Source of the DNA: Lichenifustis flavocetrariae
GTDB lineage: Bacteria > Pseudomonadota > Alphaproteobacteria > Rhizobiales > Beijerinckiaceae
Direction: 5' to 3'
Assembly (NCBI RefSeq): GCF_026130545.1
Contig: NZ_JAMOIM010000009.1
Coordinates: forward strand, 1 to 64,000
Length of the DNA stretch: 64,000 nucleotides
The notes below the pieces were generated by a model. That model searched no databases and was not told the origin of the DNA. It worked only from the letters and a program-made list of their open reading frames with translations. Below are positions 43,313 through 51,024 of the stretch, piece after piece (position 1 is the stretch's first letter; every line of letters starts with the position of its first letter). The translations under genes were made by a program, and so were the position numbers.

Positions 43313-43582
43313 ATGCTTCGATCCAGAGTCTATCGCGATGCGGCATCCGCATCAGACAGCCTGCTCTTTGACGGCATGACGATCACGTCCGGCGGCTTCG
43401 CCCCGTCGGGCAACCCGCAGCATCTCATTCGTACGATTAAGACTGCCGGGTTGAAAAACTTGACCGTGATTTCCATCGGCTGCAGGCCACGGCTGACCGA
43501 AGCCGCTCCCGACGTCACGGCCGCAGAGGTTAGGGCAAAGATGGGTGCCGATGATGCCGAAGCCCTGCGGTCCGGGTCATGA
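43313..43582 (+). pseudogene. 3-oxoadipate CoA-transferase relic: PcaI start joined to PcaJ end
   Basis: The 89-codon frame begins like subunit A of 3-oxoacid CoA-transferases (VYRDAASASDSLLFDGMTIT, SGGFAPSGNPQHLIRTIKTA, LKNLTVISI), covering about residues 1-56. From residue 61 it reads LTEAAPDVTAAEVRAKMGAD, which resembles the C-terminal end of subunit B. The middle, about 1.2 kb of both subunits with the catalytic Glu, is gone, but the join is in frame. The rest of the pathway (reductase, thiolase, dioxygenase) is complete, so the missing step is 3-oxoadipate activation. The stop overlaps the next start (ATGA). Confidence 0.75.
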
Positions 43583-45258
43583 ACGAATATGAGATGCAGC
43601 GCGTCATCCGCTTCTTGAAGCGGACGCGCCAGCCCTTCCTGACGCTGGTCCCGGCTGCCGAGCCGGACGCGACCTGGAACATCATCACTCATCTCATCGA
43701 AAGCGAGATCACCGGCGCACCCGTCACGCTGTCGACGCTCGTCAGCGTGTCCGAGGTTCCTTACGCGACCGGGTTGCGCCGCATTCATCGCATGATCGAC
43801 GATGGTGTGATCCTAAAGCGCTCGCGCAGTAAGACGGGGAAAACGTTCACCCTGCACCCCAGCCCGGCCCTGAAGGCACAGTTCGACGACTATGCCCGGC
43901 AGATGAAAAGCCTGTTGGCCGAGACCTTCGGCAGAGCGGCGGCGAGTGAGGATGAAAACGACTACTACTTTGGCGGCATTTCGGAACGCGTGCCGATCGG
44001 CCTCCCGGCGGGCGAAGATCACGGCCTCCGCTTTCTCCTGCATGACGACAATTACTTCGCCTCGATGCGCAACATGTGGGTCGATTTTCGCAGCAACCGG
44101 GCGTCGCGCCGCGACTTCGAGATGTGCGTGCTGCCCGATCTGCACGCCCGGCTCGTCGCCAATGCCGCCGCGCCGGTATCCGAATTCGATGTCGTGACAA
44201 TCAACGTGCCTTGGCTGGCCGAATTCGCGGCGCGCGGTGCACTCTGTCCCATCGACCGCTTCTCCCGGCCGGACGACATCCAGCGCCAGGATTTCCATCC
44301 CGTCGTTTGGAGCACCGGGATGTGGCAGCAGCGCCAATATGGGGTACCGATCTACGTCACCATCGAAGTTCTGGCCGCGCGGCGGGACCTGTTCGATGGG
44401 GTCGGTCTGTCTCCACCCCGCACCTTCGACGAGGTGATCGCGGCTGGGCGGGCCCTCCATGCGCCCGCCAAGGAACGCGTCGGGATCGTGTGGAATGCGG
44501 CGCGGGGCATGCCACTCGCGCATAGTTTCATGTTTTTCCTGGGCTGCTGCGGCAGCGGTGTTTTCGAACATGCCAGGACCGCCGCGCCTGAGGCGGCGCA
44601 CCTCGGCCGGGTGCAGATCGACAGCCGCGCCGGCCTGGAGGTGCTCGACTACATGCACCGCCTCATCGAAATTTCGCCTCCCGATATCCTCGATATGGAG
44701 TGGAAGCGCGGTCTCGACCTGTTCATGCACGGCGGTAGCGCAATGTCTTATGTGTGGACGATGCGGGCGGCGCGTTTCGAGTACGACATCCATTCCGCGG
44801 TGAAGCGCAAGGTGCGCTACCTGCCCCATCCGGCGGGTCCTGGGGGCACCAACCTGTCCCCCATGGGCGGCTTCCTGCTGGCCGTCCCGGCGAACCTGCC
44901 CGAACATCGCGCGCGCCGGGCGCACGAGGCGATCGCCTCGATGGCCTCACCGGACGCTATGCGGGTTCACGCCAAGAACGGCTTTCCGGTGGTTCCGCGG
45001 TTCAGCGTGGCGGCCGACCCCGAGGCCGCCGCTGGGTCGCCCCTGATCGGCGTCGTCGACAGCCTCGTCAAACGCAACCTGATCTGCACGTCGCAGCGCC
45101 CCCGTGTGCCGCAATATGCGCAGATCGAACGTGTGCTGGGCCAGGTGCTGCATCGTGCGCTCCGGCGCGAATGCAGCGACGCCGCAGCGCTGCGTGAGGC
45201 CCAAGATGCCGTAGCTGCACTTATGACTGAAAGCCGGGCGACAGCACCCGCGGGCTAA
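43579..45258 (+). CDS. Winged-helix plus solute-binding-protein fusion, predicted cytoplasmic one-component regulator
   Basis: The 559-residue protein begins with a winged-helix domain (about 28-95: TWNIITHLIESEITGAPVTL, VSEVPYATGLRRIHRMIDDG, ILKRSRSKTGKTFTL). From about 120 it is a family 1 extracellular solute-binding protein fold (RFLLHDDNYFASMRNMWVDF, ADSFDV-like SEFDVVTINVPWLAEFAARG, PVVWSTGMWQQRQYGVPIYV, GGSAMSYVWTM). There is no signal peptide or membrane helix, so it should stay in the cytoplasm and sense a ligand with a binding-protein domain. The start overlaps the relic's stop. It meets the HIBADH gene tail to tail, 6 bp apart. DNA and ligand specificity are unknown; the domain reading is firm, the regulator role inferred. 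Confidence 0.75.
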   Translation: MNEYEMQRVIRFLKRTRQPFLTLVPAAEPDATWNIITHLIESEITGAPVTLSTLVSVSEVPYATGLRRIHRMIDDGVILKRSRSKTGKTFTLHPSPALKAQFDDYARQMKSLLAETFGRAAASEDENDYYFGGISERVPIGLPAGEDHGLRFLLHDDNYFASMRNMWVDFRSNRASRRDFEMCVLPDLHARLVANAAAPVSEFDVVTINVPWLAEFAARGALCPIDRFSRPDDIQRQDFHPVVWSTGMWQQRQYGVPIYVTIEVLAARRDLFDGVGLSPPRTFDEVIAAGRALHAPAKERVGIVWNAARGMPLAHSFMFFLGCCGSGVFEHARTAAPEAAHLGRVQIDSRAGLEVLDYMHRLIEISPPDILDMEWKRGLDLFMHGGSAMSYVWTMRAARFEYDIHSAVKRKVRYLPHPAGPGGTNLSPMGGFLLAVPANLPEHRARRAHEAIASMASPDAMRVHAKNGFPVVPRFSVAADPEAAAGSPLIGVVDSLVKRNLICTSQRPRVPQYAQIERVLGQVLHRALRRECSDAAALREAQDAVAALMTESRATAPAG

Positions 45259-45264
45259 CCCCGT

Positions 45265-46200
45265 TCAGGTCTTGGCTCGACCGCGCGTGGATCTCCGCGG
45301 CGCTTCGGCAGGGCGAATGATGTGATCGCGGACAAGCACGAAGTAATCCTTGTCGCCCAGACCATTGCGCCGGGCCGCCTCGAAACGCCGCCGCACCGTG
45401 TCCGTCATCTGAAGGGGGAGGGCCGCGCCGTCGGCCACCTCTCCGATGAGTTCCAAATCCTTTACCATCTGCGCAACCGAGAAGGACGGGTCGAAATCAT
45501 CGGCCAGAATGGCCTCGCGCTTATAGTTCAAGACGGGCGACGCCACCGCGCTTTCACAGATCACATCCATGATCGTCGCCAGGGGCAAGCCGCTGCACTG
45601 GCCGACCGCAAGGGCCTCGCCGAGGAGAGCCGACGTTCCACCGACCAGTACGTTGATGGCCAGCTTGAGGTAACGGGCCTCGTCGCGCTCGCCCACCCAG
45701 AATTGCTTTGTCGAAAAGCAGGCCAGCAGCGGTTCCACGCGCTGCCACGCGGGCTTCGGTCCCGAGACGATGACGGTCAGTTGCGCCGACTGAGCGGTGG
45801 CGGTGCTCCCGGACACGGGCGCACGGAGATACTCAACGCCGCATGGCTCCAACACGTCCGCGATGTCCTGCGACAGACGAGGCGAAACGGTGCTGAGGTC
45901 GATGAGAACCTGCGGGGGCCGGAGCTGCTGAGCAAGGCCGCCCGCGCCGAAGATGATGTCATGGAGCACGGAATCGTTGGCGACGGTTGTGATGATCACG
46001 TCGCTGCTGGCGGCGAGATCCGCGATCGTTTCGGCCAGGCGTGCGCCCGCCGCGAGCGCACTCGCCCTGTTCTCGAGGAGCGGTTCGCTGATCGTGACGG
46101 CATAGCCGGCTGAGAGCACGGAACGGACCATCGGACTTCCCATCTTGCCGATTCCGATCCAGCCGATCCGCGTCTGTCCCGCCTCGGCACTCGTCTGCAT
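45265..46200 (-). CDS. NAD(P)-dependent 3-hydroxyisobutyrate dehydrogenase family protein (first copy)
   Basis: The 311-residue protein has the Rossmann motif GWIGIGKMGSPMVRSVLSAG, the substrate motif RAPVSGSTATAQSAQLTVIV and the catalytic Lys in YLKLAINVLVGGTSALLGEA. This is the beta-hydroxyacid dehydrogenase pattern. C-terminal QMVKDLELIGEVADGAALPL replaces the usual K-D motif. The start has GGGAG upstream. It shares most of its motifs with the gene at 48962, which points to a duplication. It is divergent from the zinc dehydrogenase gene with a shared palindrome between them. Confidence 0.85.
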   Translation of the reverse strand: MQTSAEAGQTRIGWIGIGKMGSPMVRSVLSAGYAVTISEPLLENRASALAAGARLAETIADLAASSDVIITTVANDSVLHDIIFGAGGLAQQLRPPQVLIDLSTVSPRLSQDIADVLEPCGVEYLRAPVSGSTATAQSAQLTVIVSGPKPAWQRVEPLLACFSTKQFWVGERDEARYLKLAINVLVGGTSALLGEALAVGQCSGLPLATIMDVICESAVASPVLNYKREAILADDFDPSFSVAQMVKDLELIGEVADGAALPLQMTDTVRRRFEAARRNGLGDKDYFVLVRDHIIRPAEAPRRSTRGRAKT

Positions 46201-46300
46201 GGTTCGCTCCCGGAGGTCAGGGTTGATGCGTGCACCATATCAACCACTCCGCATCGCCACTCTATAGCGACGGCGTTCGGGCCACAGGGCCGCCCGGCAG

Positions 46301-46327
46301 GAAAGATATTCATGTTGAACATCTTTC
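46301..46327. promoter_or_regulatory. Candidate shared operator (site 2)
   Basis: A 27-bp imperfect palindrome has outer arms GAAAGAT and ATCTTTC and a TTCA-TGT-TGAA core; 11 of 13 pairs match. It sits in the 222-bp divergent gap between the HIBADH and zinc dehydrogenase genes. It is similar to the site at 38712-38738. Confidence 0.6.
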
Positions 46328-46422
46328 GCCTTAAGACATCCCGCCCCCTCCGGCTAGACTGGTCGGCAATTCGCCGATCAACAAGGCGATGGCCAATGTT
46401 GGCGAACCATCGGGAGGACAGA

Positions 46423-47493
46423 ATGAAGGCCGTCCGTTTCCACGATAAGGGCGACATTCGGATCGACGATGTCGCCGCGCCTCAAGGGCGCCTGGGTGAT
46501 GCCGAGGTGCTGATCCGCCCGATCCTGTGCGGCATCTGCGGCACCGATCTCCACGAGTATGTCGCGGGCCCGATCGTCACCTCAACCGAACCGCATCTCT
46601 ACACCGGCGCCAAGCTGCCGCAGATCCTCGGCCACGAATTCTCAGCGGAGGTGCTCGACATCGGTTCGGCGGTCGCCAACGTCAAACGGGGCGACCGCGT
46701 GTCGATTCAGCCGCTGGTGTCGCCGCGTGACGATTATTACGGGCGCCGCGGCCTCTACCACCTGAGCGAAAAAATGGGCTGTATCGGCTTGTCATGGGAC
46801 TGGGGCGGCATGGGCGAGCGGGCTGTCGTGAACAGCTATAACGTGTTTGCCGTCCCTGACGGGGTGACCGACATACAGGCCGCCATGATCGAGCCCGCCG
46901 CGGTGGCGCTCTACGCGGTCGACCGGGGTGGCGTCCAGGCCGGTTCGACCGTTCTGGTCTCAGGGGTCGGGCCGATCGGTGCCTTAGCGCTCCTGGCCTG
47001 CCGCGCGGCGGGCGCGAGCAAGATCATCGTCGCCGAACCCAATCCAAACCGGCGGGCACTGGCGAGCCGGCTTGTCCCCGATGCCGTGGTGGTCGACCCG
47101 CGCGAGGTCGACCTCGCGGCCTTCGTCAAGGACCACACTGAGGAAGGCGTGGGCGTCGACGTGGCGCTCGAATGCGTCGGACTCGAAGCGTCGCTCAACG
47201 GATGCGCCAAGTCGGTTCGGCGTCGTGGCACAGTGGTGCAGGTCGGCCTCCACATGCGTCCCGCCTCGATCGACGCGATGCTCTGGGCGCTGAAGGACAT
47301 CACGCTCGAGGCCACGTGGTGCTATCCTACGACGATCTGGCCCCGCATCGCGGGCATGATCGCGGCGGGACTCTTCCCCGTGGAGAAGATCGTCACCTCC
47401 ACCATCGAGCCCGAAGACGTCGTGAAAAGAGGCTTCGACGAGCTTCTCGATCCCTCGGGCCGCAACATGAAGATCCTGGTCCGCGTGAGCTGA
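46423..47493 (+). CDS. Zinc-dependent alcohol dehydrogenase (2,3-butanediol dehydrogenase-like)
   Basis: The ATG at 46423 has GGGAGG upstream; 356 residues. Catalytic zinc ligands are Cys in CGICGTDLHEYV and His-Glu in LGHEFSAEVL. The NAD motif is VSGVGPIGALALLACRAAG. IVTSTEPHLYTGAKLPQILG is typical of BdhA-like diol dehydrogenases. The structural-zinc lobe is altered (LVSPRDDYYGRRGLYHLSEK without four Cys). It is divergent from HIBADH and is followed after 25 bp by a YciI gene. The substrate is probably a vicinal diol or polyol. Confidence 0.9.
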   Translation: MKAVRFHDKGDIRIDDVAAPQGRLGDAEVLIRPILCGICGTDLHEYVAGPIVTSTEPHLYTGAKLPQILGHEFSAEVLDIGSAVANVKRGDRVSIQPLVSPRDDYYGRRGLYHLSEKMGCIGLSWDWGGMGERAVVNSYNVFAVPDGVTDIQAAMIEPAAVALYAVDRGGVQAGSTVLVSGVGPIGALALLACRAAGASKIIVAEPNPNRRALASRLVPDAVVVDPREVDLAAFVKDHTEEGVGVDVALECVGLEASLNGCAKSVRRRGTVVQVGLHMRPASIDAMLWALKDITLEATWCYPTTIWPRIAGMIAAGLFPVEKIVTSTIEPEDVVKRGFDELLDPSGRNMKILVRVS

Positions 47494-47518
47494 CGAACCA
47501 AAACATCGAGACCTTTCC

Positions 47519-47803
47519 ATGCACTATGTGATTCACGCCCTCGACAAGCCGGATGCTCTGCCGATCCGCCTCGCCAACTACGAGGCTCACAAGGCCTATC
47601 TGGCAAAGGCCACGGTGAAGACCGTCATCTCCGGGCCACTCGTGGCCGACGATGGGGAGACGATGATCGGAAGCTGCTTCGTGGTGGAGGCCGATTCCAA
47701 GGACGAGGTCCTTGCCTTCCACAACGCCGACCCCTTCAAGGCCGCCGGCGTGTGGGAGCACGTTCACATCAACCCCTTCCTGAAGCGCGTCGACAACAGA
47801 TGA
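47519..47803 (+). CDS. YciI-family protein (second copy)
   Basis: The 94-residue ORF starts MHYVIHALDKPDALPIRLAN, keeps His24 (YEAHKAYL), the SGPLVADDG turn and HNADPFKAAGVWEHVHINPF. It resembles the YciI protein at 38832 in length and motif spacing, including the His24 and DPF pair. It is in one unit with the zinc dehydrogenase and is followed by a hairpin. A small dehydratase, dehalogenase or muconolactone-isomerase-like role is possible. Confidence 0.85.
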   Translation: MHYVIHALDKPDALPIRLANYEAHKAYLAKATVKTVISGPLVADDGETMIGSCFVVEADSKDEVLAFHNADPFKAAGVWEHVHINPFLKRVDNR

Positions 47804-47846
47804 GCCGCAGAGCGGCTTTCGTCTGGGCTCGAAGAGACGCCGTGAT

Positions 47847-47876
47847 CTTCGCTTCTCCCGCTAGGGAGAAGCGAAG
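47847..47876. terminator. Bidirectional terminator hairpin
   Basis: A perfect 13-bp stem (47847-47859 and 47864-47876) with the loop GCTA lies between the convergent YciI and PRISE-like genes. The arms contain CTTCGCTTCTCCC and its complement. Short A/T flanks exist on both sides but no full T run. Confidence 0.6.
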
Positions 47877-47885
47877 CTTGATTGA

Positions 47886-48953
47886 TCAGGCCGGCGGAAT
47901 GATCTTCTCGGCGCGCAGCCGGTCGAACAGGTCGGTGAAGGATCGCTCGGTGATCTGCAGGTCGTAGAATCCGAAATCACGGCTCTTGGTCATGTCCGTG
48001 AAGGTCTCCAGCTCACGCCCGAGATCGGCGTCGGTGTGCCACCAGGAGGCCAGCGTCGTCAGCTTGTAGGGCTGCAATCCGTGTTTGGTCACGATGGCGT
48101 CCCACGTCGCATCCCGCCCGGCCATCTGCTGCTCGAGTGGTGTCGGATGGCCAGGATAGGGCGCGACCTCGACACCGAGATAAGCCGCGATCGTGGCCCA
48201 AAGCCGACGCCAGCGGAACACGTCGCCGTTGACGATGTTGAAAGCCTGGTTGAACGCGGCGGGCGTCGTCGAGGCCCAGACCAGCTGCCGTGCGAGGATA
48301 CGGGCATCCGTCACGTCAGTGACGGCCTCGTATTGCTGGGGTGTGCCGGGGAACAGGAAGGGGGCACCCGTCTCCTTGCAGATCGCCGCATACACGGCGA
48401 GCGTCACACCCATATTCATGGCGTTGCCGAGCGCCCAGCCGATGAGCGTGTGGGGCCGGTGCACCGACCAGGCGAAGCCGGATTTCTCCGCCGCCGCGTA
48501 GAGGATATCCTCCTGAACGTAGTAGAAGTTCTGGTAGGGCAGCCGGGGTTGATCCTCGCGGAAGGGCGTGTCCGGCTTGACCTTGCCGTAGGATTCGAAC
48601 GGACCGAGGTAGTGCTTGAGGCCTGTGACCAGTGCCACGTGCTCCACCTTTGAGGTCTGGGTGACCACGTCGAGCAGATTCTGCAGCATTGCCCCATTGA
48701 CCCGGCAGTTCTCGTCCTCTGTCTCCTGACGGGCCCAGGTGCAGAAGTAGACGTGGCTGATGTCGAGCCCGTCCAACGCCTTGGCGACACTGGCGGGGTC
48801 CATGAGATCGGCTGCGACCGGCGTCACGCCGGGCCGGTCCTGCGGCGGCTTTCGGGCGAGACCAAAGACGGTGAAGCCTTCGGAGATTAGCCGGTCGGCG
48901 ACATTGCTTCCGGAGATCCCGGTCACGCCGACCACGAGCGCGTTCTTGGTCAT
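47886..48953 (-). CDS. PRISE-like short-chain dehydrogenase (progesterone 5-beta-reductase/iridoid synthase type)
   Basis: The start at ATG 48953 has GAGGA five bases upstream; an ATG at 48965 overlaps the HIBADH stop. About 355 residues of an extended SDR: ALVVGVTGISGSNVADRLIS, a Tyr/Lys pair in TGLKHYLGP and LPYQNFYYVQEDILY. Counted from 48965, Lys117 and Tyr149 are 32 apart, as Lys147 and Tyr179 of progesterone 5-beta-reductase. Members reduce C=C of enones with NADPH. It is coupled to HIBADH, which may supply or use the product. Length and motifs are normal. Confidence 0.85.
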   Translation of the reverse strand: MTKNALVVGVTGISGSNVADRLISEGFTVFGLARKPPQDRPGVTPVAADLMDPASVAKALDGLDISHVYFCTWARQETEDENCRVNGAMLQNLLDVVTQTSKVEHVALVTGLKHYLGPFESYGKVKPDTPFREDQPRLPYQNFYYVQEDILYAAAEKSGFAWSVHRPHTLIGWALGNAMNMGVTLAVYAAICKETGAPFLFPGTPQQYEAVTDVTDARILARQLVWASTTPAAFNQAFNIVNGDVFRWRRLWATIAAYLGVEVAPYPGHPTPLEQQMAGRDATWDAIVTKHGLQPYKLTTLASWWHTDADLGRELETFTDMTKSRDFGFYDLQITERSFTDLFDRLRAEKIIPPA

Positions 48954-48961
48954 GTTCATCC

Positions 48962-49855
48962 TCATTGGGTCGCAGCCCGACGTCCGCGCTCCGCCTCGCT
49001 CTCGCAGAGAACGAAGAAGTCGCGCTGGCCATCGCCGTCCGCGAAGGCCTGTTCATATTGCTGGCGCACCAGCGCCGCCATCATCATGGGAACGTGGTCG
49101 GTGCGCGCCGTATCCATGATCAAGTCGAAATCCTTGATCATCTGCTCGACCGTGAAGGCCGGCGCATAGTCGCCGCTGACAACCATGTCGCGCTTGTAGC
49201 CGATCAGCGGCGAGGCGACGGCGCTCTGGCCGATGACGTCGAGCATGTCGGCCAGGGAGAGGTCACCCTTCCGCCCGAAGGCCAATGCCTCTGCGAGCAG
49301 CGACGAGGTTGCGCCGACGAGGGAATTGACCACGAGCTTGAGATAGCGCGCCTGCTCGGCATCGCCGAGATAAAAGCGCTTGGCCGACATGGCCGCCAGC
49401 AGCGGCTCTACGCGGTCGTAGGCCGCGCGCGGGCCTGACGCCATGACCGACAGCGTCCCGGCTTTGGCCAAGGCCGTGCTGCCCGACACCGGCGCGCGGA
49501 GGTAATCGATGCCCCGCGCCGCGAGGACCTCTGCAACCTGCTTCGAGGCCGCGGGAGACACCGTGCTCATTTCGACCAGCACGGAGCCGCGCGCCATCGT
49601 TTCCGCCAGGCCCCCGGTGCCGAGTACAATCTGCCGGAGCACGACATCGTTCGGAATCATTGAGAAGACGATTCGCGCCTCCGTTCCGATCGCGGCGAGG
49701 TCGGGCGCGACGAGGGCTCCGGCCTCAACCACCGCCGAGCGGTTCTGCTCGTCCGGCTCGAACACCATCACCCGATGTTGCGTCTCGACGAGCCGCCGGC
49801 TCATCGGGCCGCCCATCTTGCCGGCACCGACCCAGCCGAGGGTTTCGTTTGCCAT
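48962..49855 (-). CDS. NAD(P)-dependent 3-hydroxyisobutyrate dehydrogenase family protein (second copy)
   Basis: The 297-residue protein has GWVGAGKMGGPMSRRLVETQ, RAPVSGSTALAKAGTLSVMA and YLKLVVNSLVGATSSLLAEA, with the catalytic Lys. C-terminal FTVEQMIKDFDLIMDTARTD is nearly the same as in the gene at 45265. AAGGAAC is upstream of the ATG. It is the first gene of a two-gene unit with the PRISE-like reductase. The substrate is not known. Confidence 0.85.
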   Translation of the reverse strand: MANETLGWVGAGKMGGPMSRRLVETQHRVMVFEPDEQNRSAVVEAGALVAPDLAAIGTEARIVFSMIPNDVVLRQIVLGTGGLAETMARGSVLVEMSTVSPAASKQVAEVLAARGIDYLRAPVSGSTALAKAGTLSVMASGPRAAYDRVEPLLAAMSAKRFYLGDAEQARYLKLVVNSLVGATSSLLAEALAFGRKGDLSLADMLDVIGQSAVASPLIGYKRDMVVSGDYAPAFTVEQMIKDFDLIMDTARTDHVPMMMAALVRQQYEQAFADGDGQRDFFVLCESEAERGRRAATQ

Positions 49856-50238
49856 TGTTGGTTCCTTACAGGGTCGCGGGTTGATCTCGGGACTCGATGG
49901 TCAATACGTCTCAGGACATCCATGGAGCTCCGCCGTCGGTCATTTTCGTCGATCGGAGCGTTCACGCCTTTCATGGCCTTCGCCGGAATGGAATACGCCT
50001 CCGCAAAGGGAGATGATTTGGCAGGTCAGCGCCTTCAGGCCACAGGATAATCCCCATTATCAAGCGCTCACAATGCGCCGACGCTGCTCGCCTCATTCCG
50101 GCATCCCCGAAAATGCTGAGGTCCACGGGCGCCTGCCGTCCTTGCTCCGATCGGGTCCAAGGATGCGCGTGGCGCCGTTGAACGACAAGGTTTCGCGGCC
50201 AAGGGTCAGTGGGCCAACACCCGCTGCATGCGGCATGC
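49856..50238. other. Intergenic region, nothing definite
   Basis: This 383-bp stretch lies between two minus-strand genes and should contain the promoter of the HIBADH unit and the end of the SDR transcript. I found no ORF with a ribosome binding site, no strong hairpin and no copy of the TTCA-TGAA palindrome. Confidence 0.5.
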
Positions 50239-51024
50239 TCAGACCAGCACCATACCGCCGTCGCACATGAAGATCTGTCCGGTGAGATAGTCGGCGTCAT
50301 CGGAAGCCAAGAACGACGTCAGGCCGGAAAGGTCTTCAGGCGTCGCCGGCTTGCCGAGCAGAATGCCGCTCGAAAAAGACTGGATGAACTCCCCCTTTTG
50401 CTTGATCACGCCCTTGTCGATCATGTCCTGTTCGAGGCCATCCCAGAGCGGCGTGATGACAACGCCTGGCGCGATCCCATTGACCGTGATCTTGTGCTTG
50501 CCGAACTCGCGAGCCGCAGCCTGGGTCAAGGAAATGACGGCGGCTTTGCTGGCGCAATAGGGCGCGAATTCGGCATAGCCCTGCCTCCCGGCGATCGACG
50601 CCGTATTGATGATCTTTCCGCCCTTGCCACGGGCGATCATCGCCTTGCCGACCTCCTGCATGCCAATCAGGACGCCGAGCGCATTGACGCGCATGATGGC
50701 ATTGAAATTGTCCTCGTCGACGTCGAGAAATGGGACGGGCTTGTTAAAGCCGGCATTGTTGAACAGGACGTCGATGCCACCGAACGCCGCGGTCACGTCT
50801 TTGACGACGCCACGCATGTCCGCCCTGTTTGCAACATCGGCCTTGAGCCCGATCGCGTCGTGTCCGCTCTTGCGAAGCTCTGCCGCGAAGACTTCCGCCT
50901 CATCACCCTTCAGATCAACGATGGCGACCCGCGCCCCGTCTTGAACGAGCCGCCGCACAATACCGGCACCCAATCCTTGAGCGCCGCCGGTGACAATGAC
51001 ACTTCGCTTCTTGAGGTCAGCCAT
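50239..51024 (-). CDS. SDR-family NAD(P)-dependent oxidoreductase
   Basis: The ATG at 51024 has AAGGGGG upstream; 261 residues. The classical motifs are complete: TGGAQGLG, NNAG, Ser in NTASIAGRQGYAEF, and the catalytic YCASK. IAPGVVITPLWDGLEQDMID and the C-terminal TGQIFMCDGGMVLV are also typical. It resembles sorbitol, acetoin or 3-ketoacyl reductases. It is alone, with gene-poor DNA on both sides. Confidence 0.9.
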   Translation of the reverse strand: MADLKKRSVIVTGGAQGLGAGIVRRLVQDGARVAIVDLKGDEAEVFAAELRKSGHDAIGLKADVANRADMRGVVKDVTAAFGGIDVLFNNAGFNKPVPFLDVDEDNFNAIMRVNALGVLIGMQEVGKAMIARGKGGKIINTASIAGRQGYAEFAPYCASKAAVISLTQAAAREFGKHKITVNGIAPGVVITPLWDGLEQDMIDKGVIKQKGEFIQSFSSGILLGKPATPEDLSGLTSFLASDDADYLTGQIFMCDGGMVLV

